Source of the DNA: Ochromonas danica
Lineage: Eukaryota > Sar > Chrysophyceae > Chromulinales > Chromulinaceae
Length of the DNA: 28,146 nucleotides
Assembly (NCBI GenBank): GCA_015146655.1
Contig: VKHL01000241.1
Coordinates: 1 to 28,146 of the forward strand
Direction: 5' to 3'
Below the pieces are notes generated by a model. That model was not told where the DNA came from and did no database searches. It saw only the letters and a program-made list of their open reading frames with translations. The position numbers and the translations under genes were made by a program. Every line of letters begins with the position of its first letter. Within the stretch, counting starts at the first letter, position 1. Of the stretch, positions 16,954-26,108 are shown piece by piece.

Positions 16954-18677
16954 TAAGCTAAAATCATGTACCACATCGGATTATAAAAAGCGTTGTACGA
17001 TTGAGCTACATTAATGTTTCCACTCGTAGTCCACGCACCGCCATTAATATTCGGGGTTTGTGTTGTTTTATAGATGATCACATCGATTGTATTTGCATCT
17101 TTATGACCCAACAGCACCCCAACATTGTTCGAATCACTTTTGTTAGGATACAATTCCATAATCGTATTGGTACCAAGAACAGGTTGAGTCGATGAGTTTT
17201 GAAGAGGATCCGAATTGACAAAAAATCGAAAGAAAGGTATACTAGTGAGAGAAATATTCAAATTGTGAGTAAATTGTACCGCAAGTACAGATGAATTAGA
17301 ATTTCCTCCCGCACTAGCTGGGTTCCAATTCCATCCACTCGACCAAATCGGTGTTCGAAACAATGTACCGGTACGTAGGGGAGCGGAATACCCTACGGTC
17401 AATCCGTTGATTGAAAGGGAAGCGCACGACAAACTTCCCGAATCGGTAATGGAAGAACAACTGAGTGCGCCACAAGTCACTGAATTCGTTCCGGCAGCAA
17501 TATTGCCGGTTGAAGTTAATCCCGCACATTGCGAAGTACCCGAATTCACAAGGGAACTACAGTTCACTGAAGTACAAGTGAACTGTTGACATTGTGAATT
17601 TCCTGCATTGACCACAGAAGTACAACTGATTGGTCCACATGTGATTGAATAGTTTCCAGCATTCACGTTTGATCCCACATTAATTTGATTGCTGGGTCCC
17701 GACAAACCCCCAACAGACAAAACGTTTGTAATATTTCCTGATTGTGCATTTAATGTTCCATTACATGTCAATCCTGCGCATTGTAACGAACCGGAATTGC
17801 TGACAGAACTACAATTGAGGGTACCACAAGTGACTGAATTGGTTCCTGCATCAATGTTTCCACTTGAAGTCAATCCAACACAATGTGAAGTACCCGAATT
17901 GACCACCGAAGTACAATTGACTCTTCCACAATTCACCGTATTGTTGTCTGCATTGATTCCGCCACAAGATAATGCTCCGGCAGAAGTCAGTGCTAGTGTA
18001 TTCACAATTCCCGTACAAGATATTCCTGCGCATATCATCGTACCGGGAGAACTCAATCCAACGGCATTAAGAGTCAATGCTCCACAAGTAATTGAATTCG
18101 TTTTAGCATCAATGTTTCCGGTCGATGTTAATCCAGCGCACTGAACAGTCCCTGAATCCACAACCGAAGTACAATTGAGGGTTCCACAAGATACCGAATT
18201 GGTTCCTGTATCAATGTTTCCAGTTGATGTTAATCCTGCACATTGTACGGTACCCGAATCCACAACCGAACTACAATTGAGGGTTCCACAAGTCACGCTG
18301 TTCGTCACAGTAAGGGAATTGCTCTGTATTTTTCCAGTGTTATCAAAGATTACAATTTTTGTTGGATCTTGCAATCCATTGCAATTGTAGAACGCAAAAC
18401 CTCCAGGTCCATATTGTCCATAATTCAAAAATGTTGTTGCACCTTGTCCATAATCCACATTCCAAAAGACTCCAAGTCCACGTTCCAAATTAGCATGGAC
18501 ATAAAAATCATTTAACGTTGAATTATCGAATCGAACAGGACCAGTCACTAAAAGGGAAGTTGTGGTTGTTTGATTGTTCACTTTTAACGTATCACTGGTA
18601 AACACATTTCCACCTAAATCGAGTGTCGTTCCTTCACTCCCAGGTACCAGAGTCGACGAATCCGCAATGACAGGCAT
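16950..18677 (-). CDS. Fibre-like protein with Cys-rich tandem repeats
   Basis: In this 575-aa protein, residues about 125-425 consist of roughly seven copies of a 34-residue unit with the pattern SVTCGTLNCSSVVDSG and then TVQCAGLTSTGNID. This suggests a regular beta-helix or shaft. N-terminal residues 60-118 share a module with the C-terminus of the next fibre gene. The last 145 residues lack repeats and are Trp/Tyr/Asn rich, as expected of a receptor-binding head. Two Cys pairs per repeat could form stacked disulphides or ladders. It probably projects from the virion for host attachment. An exact late motif lies 33 nt upstream. Confidence 0.85.
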   Translation of the reverse strand: MPVIADSSTLVPGSEGTTLDLGGNVFTSDTLKVNNQTTTTSLLVTGPVRFDNSTLNDFYVHANLERGLGVFWNVDYGQGATTFLNYGQYGPGGFAFYNCNGLQDPTKIVIFDNTGKIQSNSLTVTNSVTCGTLNCSSVVDSGTVQCAGLTSTGNIDTGTNSVSCGTLNCTSVVDSGTVQCAGLTSTGNIDAKTNSITCGALTLNAVGLSSPGTMICAGISCTGIVNTLALTSAGALSCGGINADNNTVNCGRVNCTSVVNSGTSHCVGLTSSGNIDAGTNSVTCGTLNCSSVSNSGSLQCAGLTCNGTLNAQSGNITNVLSVGGLSGPSNQINVGSNVNAGNYSITCGPISCTSVVNAGNSQCQQFTCTSVNCSSLVNSGTSQCAGLTSTGNIAAGTNSVTCGALSCSSITDSGSLSCASLSINGLTVGYSAPLRTGTLFRTPIWSSGWNWNPASAGGNSNSSVLAVQFTHNLNISLTSIPFFRFFVNSDPLQNSSTQPVLGTNTIMELYPNKSDSNNVGVLLGHKDANTIDVIIYKTTQTPNINGGAWTTSGNINVAQSYNAFYNPMWYMILAY

Positions 18678-18710
18678 TTATTTATTTCATGAAAGTAGAG
18701 TCCCAACTGT

Positions 18711-18719
18711 AAACTGTTT
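18711..18719 (-). promoter_or_regulatory. Late-type motif of the 575-aa fibre gene
   Basis: An exact AAACNGTTT lies 33 nt upstream of the ATG at 18677, in the short gap after the 737-aa gene's stop. Confidence 0.7.
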
Positions 18720-18723
18720 TCCT

Positions 18724-20937
18724 TCAATTATTCGATATTTTTCCATTTACCTTCAAATTATTGCAAGTAATGTTTCCGGAAGTAACTAAATTGCCCGCTG
18801 AATCAATGGTAAAAAGTAATTTCGGGGCACCAGATGCATTGCAATTGTAAAATTGAAAACTTCCCGAACCCGATTGTGCATAATTGACCAACGCGGTTTC
18901 TCCTCCCCCACCAGAATTATTCCAATGAATACTCATTCCATAATCTGACGATGAAGTTGTAGGGATAGGTTTATTCGAAAACAAATTTCCCATAAAGGTT
19001 GTTCTTCCCAAAACATTCAGATTTCCAGTTTGTACGGTTCCTGTTAATGGATTCATATAATCTCCTGGTGTAATTGACCAATCGGGCAAAAAGTTACCCT
19101 GATTATCACTCAGAACTTGGGCATAGGAGAAATAAGCAGTACGATCTGCCGAAGGTAATTCAACAGCTATTCCATATTGTGTGCTGTCGGGGACGGGATT
19201 TGGGTCTTCTACATAATCGTAGCCAACATCGTGATAATACCTTACAGTTGAAGTAGTTCCAGCTAAAATGGTGTACTTCCCACCTGTTGTCGGTGTAAAA
19301 TGAATATTAACAGTACCCATTTGAAAATCAAACAAATAGTAATTTGTTGCAGGTCCAGCCAATTCTCTCTGCAAAGAATAATCAACCCACACATCATAGG
19401 TAGCGCTAGATGGTGGATTTGTAAAATTTTTAAAACTAATTGGGTCTTGAGTAAATACTTGATTTGCCCCGGTTGAATCTTGTATTAAAAAATTTACGTT
19501 TGGATTCACCAACGTAAATTTATTATAATCAGCATACTGATAAGGAGGATTTTGATAACCACAAAAACTTAAGGGAAGGGTAATGGTAAGAGGATACAAA
19601 TAATTATTTGGAACAGTAAATGTTGCAACTGGAGTGGATACAATTCTACTTAATATTGTTGGAAACGGTACATTTTCAATTAATCCTGAAATAAATGGAA
19701 AAAATGTAATTTTGCGTGTGTTTGTTTTTGTCAAGGTAATTTCTTTTGGATAGGCAACGGGATAAATGGTGGAAGATGAAGTTAATGCATTGGTAAATCC
19801 AGCGTCCCCCATTTGGATTTTGGTGTCCTGATTCAATTTTAACAATGTTTTTCCATTTGCTGAAAAGGTGAATCCTCCTGTTCCAGAAGTTGTATTCACA
19901 AAATCCGTTGATCCATCTGTACTCACATGTTTGATTTTCAAGTTCTGGCAAGTTAAAACTCCACTAGTCATATTTAAACTCCCAAGACCTAAGTTCACAT
20001 TCCCAAGACCCACGGTCACATCTCCTAATTGAACATGAAGTCCACCATTGGAGACGTACATCTCCCCGTTAGATACTGTGAAATCTCCATTACTTACTTT
20101 CATTTTCACTTTTGCATCAATTCCATTGGTGTTGTTCATGGTCAATAAATCATTCACATTGGAACGAAATCGAAACCCTCCAACTTGATCAGCAAGATGT
20201 CCATTAATAAAATCGGTTTCTTGATCGGTATTCGACAAATTGTTGGTAATCTGACATCCTGCAGTAAAGGGTGGAATCAATTGTCCTCCGGTTTGATCAT
20301 AAAAAAATCCGCTTTGTTGAATCCAATGTCCTCCTTCCGTTAAATAAGCCAATTCATTTCCACCGTTGTCTTTGTACATGAAAACCTCATTCAGCGGTTG
20401 TTTAGTACCTGCATTCTGAATGATTTCTAATGGTGCGTATTCGGTTCCGGGATCAAACGATAACACCAAACTTTTTTGATGCAGATTTACATCTTCAAAA
20501 AAACTCACTCCATCAACTTTTGACATCGCCATCATCAAATCACTATTGCATTGAAACACAATTCCGCCTTTCTTGTCAGCGGTAGAATAATTGAAAATGT
20601 CGGTTTCACCGATGGAATAGTAGTTGTTTTGAACAAGTGTTCCTGGCGTAGTAAAGGGTGTAGTGTAACTCATACCTAAAAACAGACCGCGTAAACACGT
20701 CATATCTCCTCCACCAGTCACATCAAATTTTAGGGTATTGTCAATATCGATAAACTGAATGACTTTTTCAGTATTGGTTAACCCTGTTGCGTTAGGTTGA
20801 ATGGTTAAGGCAGAAGTTCCGGGGGTAAACTGAATGGTTTCCGAAGTAAGGGTACTTGCTCCTCCACTCGCTCCACCACTACCCTCTCCACTCGCCCCAC
20901 CACTACTTTTAGTCGAAAATCGATTTCCACCAAGCAT
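18724..20937 (-). CDS. Fibre-like virion protein
   Basis: This 737-aa protein has a Gly/Ser-rich N-terminus (about residues 10-27), then long beta-rich sequence with short repeats (GDFTVSNGEMYVSNGGLHV; GDVTVGLGNVNLGLGSLNM) typical of beta-helical fibres. The C-terminal 74 residues (WNNSGGGGETALVNYAQ, FQFYNCNASG) match residues 60-118 of the adjacent 575-aa fibre. No enzyme motif is seen. It is a likely attachment or spike protein. A near-match late motif (AAACTGTTC) lies 35 nt upstream. Confidence 0.82.
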   Translation of the reverse strand: MLGGNRFSTKSSGGASGEGSGGASGGASTLTSETIQFTPGTSALTIQPNATGLTNTEKVIQFIDIDNTLKFDVTGGGDMTCLRGLFLGMSYTTPFTTPGTLVQNNYYSIGETDIFNYSTADKKGGIVFQCNSDLMMAMSKVDGVSFFEDVNLHQKSLVLSFDPGTEYAPLEIIQNAGTKQPLNEVFMYKDNGGNELAYLTEGGHWIQQSGFFYDQTGGQLIPPFTAGCQITNNLSNTDQETDFINGHLADQVGGFRFRSNVNDLLTMNNTNGIDAKVKMKVSNGDFTVSNGEMYVSNGGLHVQLGDVTVGLGNVNLGLGSLNMTSGVLTCQNLKIKHVSTDGSTDFVNTTSGTGGFTFSANGKTLLKLNQDTKIQMGDAGFTNALTSSSTIYPVAYPKEITLTKTNTRKITFFPFISGLIENVPFPTILSRIVSTPVATFTVPNNYLYPLTITLPLSFCGYQNPPYQYADYNKFTLVNPNVNFLIQDSTGANQVFTQDPISFKNFTNPPSSATYDVWVDYSLQRELAGPATNYYLFDFQMGTVNIHFTPTTGGKYTILAGTTSTVRYYHDVGYDYVEDPNPVPDSTQYGIAVELPSADRTAYFSYAQVLSDNQGNFLPDWSITPGDYMNPLTGTVQTGNLNVLGRTTFMGNLFSNKPIPTTSSSDYGMSIHWNNSGGGGETALVNYAQSGSGSFQFYNCNASGAPKLLFTIDSAGNLVTSGNITCNNLKVNGKISNN

Positions 20938-20961
20938 AATTATTTTATATCAAAAAATGAA

Positions 20962-22122
20962 TTAAATAATACGAACAGTTTCACGTCGCTTTTTACGTTG
21001 TTTTTTACCAGGTGTTACACCCACTTTACTTTCCTCTTCAAAATCACCTCCTAAATCCGTTCCACCACCAAGCACATCACGTTTTTTCTTTAACAACGAC
21101 AACAAACGATCTTTATTCGTCGAGGGCAAACCTTGAGAATACTGATCAATTTTTTGTTGAAGAATCGCTGAGGGGGTGGCTGCTGTTTCAGGAGGTCGAG
21201 AATACCCTCCTCCTCTAGCAGATTTGGGCTGTATACTCAAGCGCTTAATGGGATAATTGCGATTTAAGGTATCTTTTTTCTTGGTTGTAGTTAAAGTATT
21301 TTCGGATGCTCGTGGAGTGGATTGTAAAAGAGTTCGCGCCCCGCTGGCTAATTGAGCCACCTGATTATTATCAATGATTACAGGCTGTTTCATGCGTTCT
21401 CCCAACGATTCAAAATCTTCTCGCGTGGGAGCACGAGTACGATTGATAAATCGTTCTACTTCTGGATCCAATTCAGATGTCACATGAGCATACTTTTGCG
21501 GATCCGAATAAAATCCCGCCGCGATTTTACGTCCGGTAGTATCTAGATCTTCTTCGTCGGCTTTTAAATTTCGCCGAACTGCATCGCGTTGTGAACCTAA
21601 TGTCGGGTCCCACTCTAATTTTTCGATGGCGCGTTTGGCATAGGCTGCACTAAAGGGATTATCCGGCGCACCCCGTCGCGATTCGGAATCCATAAAATGT
21701 TCGAGGGTAATGGGATCATCGAGCGCAATCGATAAGGGTGCCCCTCCCGTACTCGCGAGTTCATTGACATACATGGTTGGAGTAGGGACCAATTGATCCA
21801 TATGATTGTTCAAAAAAGGACCGTTGGGGTGGGGGTACGGTTTGAGCTGTTTCTGTTGCAAGTACGGTTCTGTTTGATCTTGTCCGAATCCGGTTCCATT
21901 ATGCAATCCCACAATATAAGGGTACTTTCCGTACTCTTCTTGACCATGGGCGACATTACCTTCATTAAAGTATGTTTTTTCAACGGTATCGGGGATAGAC
22001 ATGGGGTTAGAATGCAACCGATTGGACCACACCACATTTTGGATACTAGGTTCTTGCACGTAGTTTTTTGCGAACACCTGATTTTGTTTTTTGTGGCTGG
22101 GTAGGTGATAGGACGGATTCAT
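20962..22122 (-). CDS. Virion-cluster protein with basic tail, unknown
   Basis: This 386-aa protein is hydrophilic, Pro/Asn-rich at the N-terminus, helical in the middle (EHFMDSESRRG, FSAAYAKRAIEKLEW), and ends in KKQRKKRRETVRII. There is no membrane segment or recognisable family. Its start overlaps the ATPase 3' end by 77 bp in another frame, and it has no late motif of its own, so it is probably translated from the ATPase transcript. Likely a structural or packaging-associated protein, by context. Confidence 0.75.
   Translation of the reverse strand: MNPSYHLPSHKKQNQVFAKNYVQEPSIQNVVWSNRLHSNPMSIPDTVEKTYFNEGNVAHGQEEYGKYPYIVGLHNGTGFGQDQTEPYLQQKQLKPYPHPNGPFLNNHMDQLVPTPTMYVNELASTGGAPLSIALDDPITLEHFMDSESRRGAPDNPFSAAYAKRAIEKLEWDPTLGSQRDAVRRNLKADEEDLDTTGRKIAAGFYSDPQKYAHVTSELDPEVERFINRTRAPTREDFESLGERMKQPVIIDNNQVAQLASGARTLLQSTPRASENTLTTTKKKDTLNRNYPIKRLSIQPKSARGGGYSRPPETAATPSAILQQKIDQYSQGLPSTNKDRLLSLLKKKRDVLGGGTDLGGDFEEESKVGVTPGKKQRKKRRETVRII
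20973..20981 (-). promoter_or_regulatory. Near-match late motif of the 737-aa fibre gene
   Basis: In sense this reads AAACTGTTC (8/9), 35 nt upstream of the ATG at 20937, within the last codons of the 386-aa gene. Confidence 0.5.
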
Positions 22123-23050
22123 GATCAGATTCAGGTGCAGGAAATTCAGAATCAGACTCTTCTTCGGGTGGAATTAAAGCAGTATCGAAGTTTTTTCGAA
22201 AAGCAAGTAACGGATGCCGCGGATTATTATCGACGGTCAAAAAAGAATGTTTTTGCGCGGTTGCTTTTTTGTAAAGAGCAATAAACTGTTCTTTGGTGAC
22301 TAAATTAGCGATTTCTTCATAGATACTTTCCATTTGAGTCAAATCTTTGGTTGGAAAAATGAAAAATTGTTGGATGTTTTGGCGAATGGCTTTCGGGACT
22401 CCGGTTTTGTAAGTTTGTGCCGCCATAAAAATGGTCATTCCAATTCCGTCGTTAATGTGACGATGACGAAGACATAAATTCATGAACGGGTTGTTGCGCG
22501 ATGGAGTGTAGATGGAAGTATGACTCATATCATCGACAATTAACAAAGGTGAAGGACGGGGTATATAGATCGGTTTTCGAAAATTATTGTTTTGCAAGAG
22601 AGTCATTTCATCGAATGTCAATGATTTTTTATCGCCGCGCGTATACTTTTTGTAGGCTTTGAGATACACTTCAAATTCGCGAAAATCGTCGGCATCTTTT
22701 TTGGTGGCAGCTAAAATGGTGTTCAGATCTTGAATGGATGTGTGTACATTTTCAAACACGTCTTCAGGACGCGGATCCAACACTTCAAAGATTTTGTTTG
22801 ATTGGTAGGTGGGGGTAATGATAAACACGCGATTAATGGAACCTTTGCGTAAATATTTATGGGCCAATTGGACCATGGCATGAGTTTTACCGCTTCCTCG
22901 CGATCCGATGAAAGCACACAAACTATGAAGAACAAACAAATCCGGGGGGACAATGGGTACTGGATTTTTCTTGAAGGGTACGGGTCCGCTTTTCAGAGCA
23001 TGCGGGATTCGGTGAGCAAGAACTTTTTTATGAGTTTCCTCCTTCCCCAT
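22046..23050 (-). CDS. FtsK/HerA-type genome-packaging ATPase
   Basis: In this 334-aa protein, Walker A is GSRGSGKT at residues 49-56. Walker B is LLIVDD near 169-174, followed by a conserved-looking AAQTYKTG stretch (about 210-217) that suits the sensor or Q motif of A32-like packaging ATPases. The enzyme would drive genome entry into the capsid. Length is normal for the family, with an acidic and basic C-terminal extension beyond about 290. A near-match late motif lies 47 nt upstream. The 5' end overlaps the small membrane-protein gene by 23 bp and the 3' end overlaps the 386-aa gene by 77 bp. Confidence 0.94.
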   Translation of the reverse strand: MGKEETHKKVLAHRIPHALKSGPVPFKKNPVPIVPPDLFVLHSLCAFIGSRGSGKTHAMVQLAHKYLRKGSINRVFIITPTYQSNKIFEVLDPRPEDVFENVHTSIQDLNTILAATKKDADDFREFEVYLKAYKKYTRGDKKSLTFDEMTLLQNNNFRKPIYIPRPSPLLIVDDMSHTSIYTPSRNNPFMNLCLRHRHINDGIGMTIFMAAQTYKTGVPKAIRQNIQQFFIFPTKDLTQMESIYEEIANLVTKEQFIALYKKATAQKHSFLTVDNNPRHPLLAFRKNFDTALIPPEEESDSEFPAPESDHESVLSPTQPQKTKSGVRKKLRART

Positions 23051-23285
23051 GTATTTTTTCAGTGAGTGGTTCCGCTAGATTTTCAGTTGACGAAATTGAA
23101 CTGTTTGGCAAATGGGAATACCCTTTTTGGAGAAGAACAAGTACAACTTGCAAAATGGAATGAAGACGTTGATTGGATATATGAGGTAATATTTCCGAAA
23201 TCAGAAACAAAACAAAACCAAGGAACGTGACAAGAAAATTAGAATCGGGTGAAAAACAAATGGCGGTCGGCAAAGTATGGTTCAT
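23028..23285 (-). CDS. Small single-TM late protein
   Basis: This 85-aa protein has one clear hydrophobic segment at about residues 15-34 (NFLVTFLGFVLFLIS) and a polar tail ending in HGEGGNS. No family is recognised. I keep it because an exact AAACNGTTT lies 31 nt upstream of its ATG, as for the virion genes, and because it fills the gap between the SET-like and ATPase genes. It could be a viral membrane or lysis-related protein, but that is inference. Confidence 0.65.
   Translation of the reverse strand: MNHTLPTAICFSPDSNFLVTFLGFVLFLISEILPHISNQRLHSILQVVLVLLQKGYSHLPNSSISSTENLAEPLTEKIHGEGGNS
23098..23106 (-). promoter_or_regulatory. Near-match late motif of the ATPase gene
   Basis: In sense this reads AAACAGTTC (8/9), 47 nt upstream of the ATPase ATG and inside the small TM gene. 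Confidence 0.5.
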
Positions 23286-23316
23286 TTTTTGTGGACCCGA
23301 ACATTCAAGGGTACAA

Positions 23317-23325
23317 AAACAGTTT
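23317..23325 (-). promoter_or_regulatory. Late-type motif of the small TM gene
   Basis: An exact AAACNGTTT lies 31 nt upstream of the ATG at 23285, overlapping the stop codon of the 809-aa gene. Confidence 0.65.
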
Positions 23326-25753
23326 ACTTTCTCCGCGTTCGATCCAAATGTTCTTTTTTCTGTCTTTCTTCTTCCTCCAATCGTCGATTTTCCAGTAATT
23401 GGGCACGCAAAGCAATATCCTGGAGCCGGGCATACTCTTTGCTTTCCTTATTTTTCTTCCGGGTTTCTTTCGCTTTTTCCGCACGTCGTTTTTTCTCGTC
23501 TGGTTTCGCTTGAAGTACGGACTGCAAAATTCGATTCCGAGCGTCGTATTCTTCTTTGGTTACTTCGCGTCGAACGCGCCCCGGTTTGCCAGGAACCGTT
23601 TCAAGGACATAATATCGAGGCCCTTGACTTGTTTGATCTAATATATATTGATTAACTCGAAGTCGATCATCTTTTCGTTCTGCTGCTTCTTGTTTCCGTT
23701 TGGCTTCATCTTGTTTTCGTTTTTCCAAATATTCTTCTCGTTGTTTCTGGACAAACTCTAAGGCAAGATCCAACGCAACATCCCGATCACTTTTGGCAGG
23801 TGCTTGATTCGATTGATCATCCTTGTCACTTGATTCGTCGCTCGGACTCGCATCAAAAAAATCCTGAATACTTTCCTTCAAAAAGTCGGTATCAAATTCA
23901 GGATGTATCCATCCCTGTTCGGGAGTTAAACTTTGGAGTTCTCTCGACATTCTCGCTCGTTTGCGTTGAGGAGAAGCGGAGGGAGGCGCGGCAGTCACGG
24001 CCAGAGCAGCTGCGGTTGCTGCGGCTTGAGCGGCAGAAGTGGCCACTGCGGCTGCAGTGGTGGCCACATCCGCGGCAAGTTGGGTTGGAGCGGGAGCGGG
24101 AGGAAGAGCAGGAAGAGGAGGAGCAGGAATTGGAGCAGCAACAGGAGCGGGGGCGGGGGCAAAATCCGTATCAAAATCGTCACTATTGTCGGGCTGATCT
24201 TGAGGTGGGGTGGGGGGTGGAGATGGAGGACGTTGATACCTCCGCAAACGATTGAGGACTCGTCCACCGCCCGCATTTCCATCATTTCCATCATTCATCC
24301 ATTGTCCGTCATCCGTGTTGATTCTTCGACGAGGAGGTGCAGGTGGAGGACCTGGTGGAGGACCTGGTGGAGGTCCAGGAGGTGCAGGTGGAGGGGGTGG
24401 GGGAAGTCCACCTGCAAGTCCACGTCTTTGAAGGGGAGGAAACTGATCATCGACATTCAAATACAAGAAATTACCCTGATGTGTGACACCTTGGTTATAG
24501 CGAATCAGATTTTTAAAATTCCGAAACGCAGTTTTTGCATTGTCAATGCTATTATCGTTTCCTTGTACAAAATAGGGAAGGGTAAAATGAAACCGGTTTG
24601 TCGAGGCTGCATTTCCACCATACAAAAACAAGACTTGATTTTCCTTCACGGGTTTGGTTGTTTCCAACCAAAACAAATTCAAGTGTGCAACGTACTGGAT
24701 CCGAGTATTGACGTATGCGGGGTTGTTTGTTTTGCAAACATGGGAAGCGAACGAGCGAACCAGTTGGTTATCAATAACCCATCGATTGGCGTTGTCGCTG
24801 ACGTTGAACACATGAATGAGGGGTGGATTCGGAAACGAATAGCGTTGAGAATATTCGGTGGTTTCAATGACTTGAGTCACAAACGGACATACGGGTTCAT
24901 TGGCGGGTAAAATACGCGTTGTCGCCAGAAAAAGTTGATTTCGGTATCCGGGAGCATCGGTCACTACCAATTGAAACCCGTGCACCCGAGCGTGATATTT
25001 GCAATACGGATAAAACGTGGTTCTTTTTTTACAATCTTTGCAGGAAAACGAAGCAAGCACAAATTTGTTATTGAAAACTCCGTTTCGATCGTACATGTAA
25101 ATTTTGTAGAAATCACCTAATAGCGATGTTTGATCCATGCCATCAATGTCATTTTGTTTGAGTTTAATGGGTAAATACACAGGATTACTTTTGGATGCTC
25201 GATACCGAATAGGATAATTGTAGTTCGGATCATTTTTGCGGCGTTCGAATTCATTATCAGAAAATTTTCGGTTGATTAACCTTTGGGATCGACTTAAACA
25301 CGGGTACTGATCTCGATTTAAAATTTTCTTTTCAAGTGCAAACACCGATATATTTCTACGAATCGGAGGCAAATTATAATTTTGGTTATCCCGTAACGAT
25401 GTCCAAAATTGAGTGGCTACCGCATTGTCTAGGATACGGCGGTATACCGTTTTGTTTTGCCGAGTATAAACCCGGTAACTTTCAGGTGGAAAATCGGGCC
25501 ACTGCTCAAATCGATTTTCTAACTGTCGCTCGGTCAGATTTTGCCATTGGTCGGGATGGTTGGTTTTTTCTTTTACGATCCAATTTTTATATACAAAAAA
25601 CACTAAGTACAATAAATGTTTGGTTTCTTTTTGGTCGGGGAGGACGCGCAACAGAAGGATCATATCGGGATCAGTATGAAAATCTTGGGGTAAAGCTTGG
25701 TAAAATTCATCCCAGTAACGCTGGGGGTGATTCACAATATCGGGAACAGGCAT
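23324..25753 (-). CDS. SET-like methyltransferase domain protein
   Basis: In this 809-aa protein, residues about 255-380 follow the SET layout. GYRNQLFLATTRILPANEPV (269-288) fits the first block, RSFASHVC (333-340) the RFxNHSC block, and NQVLFLYGG (372-380, Tyr378) the GEEL...YG block. C238, C241, C251 and H254 form a likely zinc site before it. A long Pro tract (451-475), an Ala-rich region (550-590), PQRKRARM (NLS-like) and a charged coiled coil follow. The likely role is protein-lysine methylation, of host chromatin or virion protein. NHSC is changed to SHVC, so activity is uncertain. An exact late motif lies 33 nt upstream of the ATG. Confidence 0.72.
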   Translation of the reverse strand: MPVPDIVNHPQRYWDEFYQALPQDFHTDPDMILLLRVLPDQKETKHLLYLVFFVYKNWIVKEKTNHPDQWQNLTERQLENRFEQWPDFPPESYRVYTRQNKTVYRRILDNAVATQFWTSLRDNQNYNLPPIRRNISVFALEKKILNRDQYPCLSRSQRLINRKFSDNEFERRKNDPNYNYPIRYRASKSNPVYLPIKLKQNDIDGMDQTSLLGDFYKIYMYDRNGVFNNKFVLASFSCKDCKKRTTFYPYCKYHARVHGFQLVVTDAPGYRNQLFLATTRILPANEPVCPFVTQVIETTEYSQRYSFPNPPLIHVFNVSDNANRWVIDNQLVRSFASHVCKTNNPAYVNTRIQYVAHLNLFWLETTKPVKENQVLFLYGGNAASTNRFHFTLPYFVQGNDNSIDNAKTAFRNFKNLIRYNQGVTHQGNFLYLNVDDQFPPLQRRGLAGGLPPPPPPAPPGPPPGPPPGPPPAPPRRRINTDDGQWMNDGNDGNAGGGRVLNRLRRYQRPPSPPPTPPQDQPDNSDDFDTDFAPAPAPVAAPIPAPPLPALPPAPAPTQLAADVATTAAAVATSAAQAAATAAALAVTAAPPSASPQRKRARMSRELQSLTPEQGWIHPEFDTDFLKESIQDFFDASPSDESSDKDDQSNQAPAKSDRDVALDLALEFVQKQREEYLEKRKQDEAKRKQEAAERKDDRLRVNQYILDQTSQGPRYYVLETVPGKPGRVRREVTKEEYDARNRILQSVLQAKPDEKKRRAEKAKETRKKNKESKEYARLQDIALRAQLLENRRLEEEERQKKEHLDRTRRK

Positions 25754-25786
25754 GAATTAAATTAAATAAGAAGGAAAGGTGAGACA

Positions 25787-25795
25787 AAACGGTTT
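25787..25795 (-). promoter_or_regulatory. Late-type motif of the SET-like gene
   Basis: An exact AAACNGTTT lies 33 nt upstream of the ATG at 25753, overlapping the stop codon of the next early gene. This is the boundary between late and early clusters. Confidence 0.7.
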
Positions 25796-26000
25796 ATTGA
25801 GCAGTGCGATGCACGCGAATACTTTTTCGCTCGGGGTCGTCGGGGTGGGGGAGGTAAAGCCAAAGGGAGTCCAAAGCTCGAGTGTTTCCAACTTTGGTCC
25901 AGTAATCAAAAGCTCGTTTGTGGATCGCGTTCCAAATTTTGCGGTCTCGGGCGTTTAGAGTATCGGGGTCAGGATTAAATCCATCAAAGACTTCAGGCAT
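25794..26000 (-). CDS. Small early protein, unknown
   Basis: This 68-aa protein is Trp/Asp/Arg-rich (ARDRKIWNAIHKRAFDYW) and soluble, with no family recognised. The ATG directly follows a strong early leader ending TCATAAAAAATTAA. First of the right-arm accessory genes. Confidence 0.75.
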   Translation of the reverse strand: MPEVFDGFNPDPDTLNARDRKIWNAIHKRAFDYWTKVGNTRALDSLWLYLPHPDDPERKSIRVHRTAQ

Positions 26001-26108
26001 TTAATTTTTTATGAGAAAGAAAACGAAGAGACACAAAAGATCCAAGGGACAAAGATACGCTTTTCGAATCTTAAAGGGACAAAGATCCAAGATCAAAAGA
26101 TCCAAGAT
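26001..26108 (-). promoter_or_regulatory. Early promoter with duplicated core
   Basis: Read leftward, the core occupies 26035-26060 (AGCGTATCTTTG, TCCCTTGGATCTTTT family). TGTGTCTCTTC and the TCATAAAAAATTAA element then lead to the ATG at 26000. Extra partial cores (TTGGATCTTTTG, TTGGATCTTTGTCCC) lie at about 26070-26106, so this promoter is partly duplicated. Confidence 0.8.

Noticed and set aside
23933-24910. Long 325-aa rightward frame
   Set aside because: It is antisense to the Pro/Ala-rich part of the SET-like gene; its Arg/Trp/Gly-rich composition is a mirror of GC-rich codons.
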